A model generated the notes under the pieces. It searched no databases. It saw only the letters and a list, made by a program, of their open reading frames with translations, and was not told the origin of the DNA. A DNA stretch of 7,919 bases, from NCBI GenBank assembly GCA_002333095.1, contig DDBK01000075.1, positions 164 to 8,082 of the forward strand, read 5' to 3'. This document shows positions 6,107 through 7,919 of the stretch, in pieces (positions within the stretch are counted from its first letter, which is position 1; each line of letters begins with the position of its first letter). Both the position numbers and the translations under genes were made by a program. The DNA is from Cellvibrionales bacterium UBA2034 (GTDB taxonomy: Bacteria > Pseudomonadota > Gammaproteobacteria > Pseudomonadales > UBA7239).

Positions 6107-6831
6107 GCAGGTTTTCCCGGTGCGCTGGGTTTGTAGAAATACATGACGACACTTTTTCCGATCAGTGGATTGAAGATGCTTTCCAGTGTGGCGGTCAGCG
6201 CTGGTTGTTCCATCATGTCCCACACCACGAATTTATGCCAGGTTTGCACCAGTGGATTGGTGTCTTTCGTATGCCAGAAGGCACATTGTAACCACCAGTA
6301 CACGCTGTGCAGTGCATGCGCCCAATGCCGGCGGATAAAGCACAAGCCTGTGTTCTCGATGTCGCGCTTTAACTGGTGTTCCTTGAAAATGCGTAGATGT
6401 CCGCCTTCATTGCTGTGATATTCATCCGACAATGCCCAGCAAATCCATTCAGGTACAAAACGGGGCACGCTGATCGCAGCTACCCCGCCCGGTTTGAGAA
6501 TGCGTGCAATTTCCTGCAAGGCGCCGCGGTAGTCAGGGATATGCTCCAGCACTTCCGAGCACACCACTTTATCGAAACTGTCGTCTGCAAACGGCAGCTG
6601 CAATGCATTGCTGCAGGCGAGGTGAAGGTGCTTGCGTGTATTGGAGGGTTCATTGAAGGGTATAAACTTTTCTGCCGTTTTTTGCAGATCAGAAAAACCG
6701 AGATCGACGCCAATAGCGTGCACATCAGCTTCCACATAGAAAGCAATCACATGGCGGCCTTCACCGCAACCGAGATCCAGCACCTTGTCACCAGTGCGAA
6801 ATCCTAACGTATCGAAATCAACGGTTTTCAT
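6103..6831 (-). CDS. Class I SAM-dependent methyltransferase
   Basis: A 242-residue protein with a Rossmann-like methyltransferase domain of the UbiE/Methyltransf_11 type. Motif I VLDLGCGEGRH is at 17-27, the ribose-binding acidic residue is Asp43 in GVDLG, followed by NALQLPFADDSFDKVVCSEVLEHIPD (from 75) and the post-motif LKPGG at 112-116. After the core, at about 140-242, comes a cap with GGHLRIF (143-149) and a tryptophan-rich stretch, HSVYWWLQCAFWH (175-187), that may line a hydrophobic acceptor pocket or touch the membrane; that is inference. The acceptor cannot be read from the sequence: small-molecule, lipid and sugar methyltransferases share this core. The start overlaps the glycosyltransferase stop as ATGA, and the stop overlaps the start of the toroid gene in the same way, so all three are probably made together. 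The ribosome-binding site is only a purine-rich tract (GAAGAAA) about 7 bases upstream, consistent with coupled translation. Confidence 0.9.
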   Translation of the reverse strand: MKTVDFDTLGFRTGDKVLDLGCGEGRHVIAFYVEADVHAIGVDLGFSDLQKTAEKFIPFNEPSNTRKHLHLACSNALQLPFADDSFDKVVCSEVLEHIPDYRGALQEIARILKPGGVAAISVPRFVPEWICWALSDEYHSNEGGHLRIFKEHQLKRDIENTGLCFIRRHWAHALHSVYWWLQCAFWHTKDTNPLVQTWHKFVVWDMMEQPALTATLESIFNPLIGKSVVMYFYKPSAPGKPA

Positions 6832-7919
6832 GCGGCAGTTTCTTCTTTTTCAATGGCTGGTATTTTTTCCAGCATTTTGTAGTAATAGCTTGAGAATTGT
6901 TGTGCGGCAAGATTCCAGCAAAATGTGTCGAGGATGCGTTGGCGACCAGCATGCGCCAGTTGTTCACGTTTGGCAGGATTTTCAAACAGGTCGGCAATCG
7001 CGTCGGCAATTGCTTTTTCGTTGCCGGCTTTTACTACAATGCCAGCATCGCCCACGACTTCCGGCAATGCGCCGCCATTGGATGAAATCACGGCTGTGCC
7101 GCACGACATCGCTTCGCCGGCTGGTAATCCAAAGCCTTCATAGAGGGAAGGGCAGACAACCATCTCTGCTTCGTTGTAGTGGCGCACTAGTTGTTCCGTA
7201 GAAATGCCGGATACAAATTGCACAATGTCATTGATGCCAAGGCGTTTGATCAGGCCTTCTGTGTAACCGCCTTCATTCAGCTTCCCCACCACCAGCAATG
7301 TCATTTGTGGATATTGATTGCGCAATGCAGCCGCGGCTTTCAATAAATACTTCAGACCTTTTAATGGTTGATCCGCTGAAGCAGTGCACATGATGCGATA
7401 CGGGATTTTTTTAACATCGGGTAGCGGTGCAAACTCTTCGGTATCGATGCCGTTGTAGATCAGGTCAATATCGCTTTGTGGAATGCTGAAATCCTTGGCG
7501 ATGTCAATTTGTGAACGCTCGGATACGGTCACAATGTGATCCAGTTGCCTGACCACTTTTTTCTGCATCCGCAAAAAGGAATGCCAGCGCAGGATCAGCA
7601 GACGCATATACCAGCGTGGCTCGGCTTTCAGTGCGATGCGCAGGTCGTGGGTAATCGGATGATGGAATGTCGCAACAACCGGAAATCCTTTTTTCTGTAA
7701 ATCGAGCAGGCCGTAACACAGGCTCTGGTTGTCATGGATGATGTCGTACTGGTCGCGGCGGTCTTTCAATAGCCGGTTGATGCGGCGACCAAAACTGTAT
7801 GCCTCGGCGAAACCGCCGGTGAACATGCTCCACCACTCCACAAAGTCAGCCCATGAGCGCAGATGGTGAGGGCGCAACGCCAGCGCGTGATGCACAGGGC
7901 TTTCAAACAGGTTCAGGCT
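6828..7919 (-). CDS. GT-B glycosyltransferase family 4, 5' end cut by window edge
   Basis: About 363 residues are visible and the frame is open to the window edge; GT4 enzymes usually run 380-420, so a few dozen N-terminal residues, including the glycine-rich first strand, lie outside. The GTG at 7895 is not credible as the start because the frame continues beyond it. Numbering from the edge: IIHDNQSLCYGLLDLQKKG (60-78) and VVATFHHP (81-88) belong to the acceptor domain, and VTVSERSQIDI (130-140) and IYNGIDTEEF (154-163) to the linker. The donor domain has PLKGLKYLLKA (185-195), LLVVGKLNEGGY (208-219), the E-x7-E motif EGFGLPAGE (261-269), and SSNGGALPEVVGDAG (279-293). GT4 enzymes transfer sugars with retention of configuration from nucleotide-sugar donors, often onto lipid-linked or small-molecule acceptors. 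No membrane helix is visible. The stop overlaps the methyltransferase start as ATGA. Substrates are unknown. Confidence 0.93.
   Translation of the reverse strand, partial: SLNLFESPVHHALALRPHHLRSWADFVEWWSMFTGGFAEAYSFGRRINRLLKDRRDQYDIIHDNQSLCYGLLDLQKKGFPVVATFHHPITHDLRIALKAEPRWYMRLLILRWHSFLRMQKKVVRQLDHIVTVSERSQIDIAKDFSIPQSDIDLIYNGIDTEEFAPLPDVKKIPYRIMCTASADQPLKGLKYLLKAAAALRNQYPQMTLLVVGKLNEGGYTEGLIKRLGINDIVQFVSGISTEQLVRHYNEAEMVVCPSLYEGFGLPAGEAMSCGTAVISSNGGALPEVVGDAGIVVKAGNEKAIADAIADLFENPAKREQLAHAGRQRILDTFCWNLAAQQFSSYYYKMLEKIPAIEKEETAA

Noticed and set aside
6107..6223. A 39-residue N-terminal extension of the toroid protein
   Set aside because: It is encoded within the methyltransferase gene in another frame, has no protein-like pattern, and would remove the natural ATGA junction at 6103-6106.
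7893..7895. GTG as the start of the glycosyltransferase
   Set aside because: The frame continues to the window edge with protein-like sequence, and the N-terminal Rossmann strand expected in GT4 enzymes has not yet appeared, so the true start lies outside.
1..7919. A hidden defence island, prophage, transposon, CRISPR array or RNA gene
   Set aside because: No regularly spaced repeats, transposase or integrase motifs, terminal inverted repeats or tRNA-like folds were seen. Nearly every base belongs to a recognised gene, and the largest gap is about 90 bases.

Overview
The window looks like ordinary chromosomal DNA of a gammaproteobacterium, with a betaproteobacterium as the second choice, of roughly even base composition. 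The reasons are the abutting metX-metW pair followed by rdgB and hemW, the [11 protein letters not shown] and DWRF signatures in MetX, and PhoU sequence of the Pseudomonas type. This placement rests on remembered family signatures, not on a search. There is no tRNA, rRNA, CRISPR array, insertion sequence or prophage gene.

Left part, plus strand (1-4701): the 3' part of phoU (phosphate-signalling regulator, cut by the window edge), an EVE-domain protein, metX (homoserine O-acyltransferase, probably succinyl-transferring), metW (methyltransferase-fold partner of MetX), rdgB (non-canonical purine NTP pyrophosphatase) and hemW (radical-SAM-family haem chaperone). metX, metW, rdgB and hemW are packed with gaps of 2, 11 and 3 bases and are almost certainly co-transcribed. 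A bulged hairpin with a short T run covers the hemW stop codon and may end this unit.

Middle (4702-5017): a 76-base intergenic region with a weak promoter candidate and a strong ribosome-binding site leads into a small DUF465/YdcH-family helical protein. Its stop codon directly abuts the stop codon of the convergent minus-strand gene, the two together forming the palindrome TGATCA.

Right part, minus strand (7919 down to 5018): three genes joined by ATGA stop/start overlaps. They encode a GT-B glycosyltransferase of family 4 (5' end outside the window), a class I SAM-dependent methyltransferase and an alpha/alpha-toroid protein with a squalene-cyclase/prenyltransferase-type QW repeat but no recognisable catalytic signature. 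The tight coupling suggests one pathway, plausibly making or modifying a glycan, glycolipid or isoprenoid-linked product, but the substrate cannot be read from the sequence. This is the only part of the window whose biology is not already well explained, and it is the best candidate for something undescribed.
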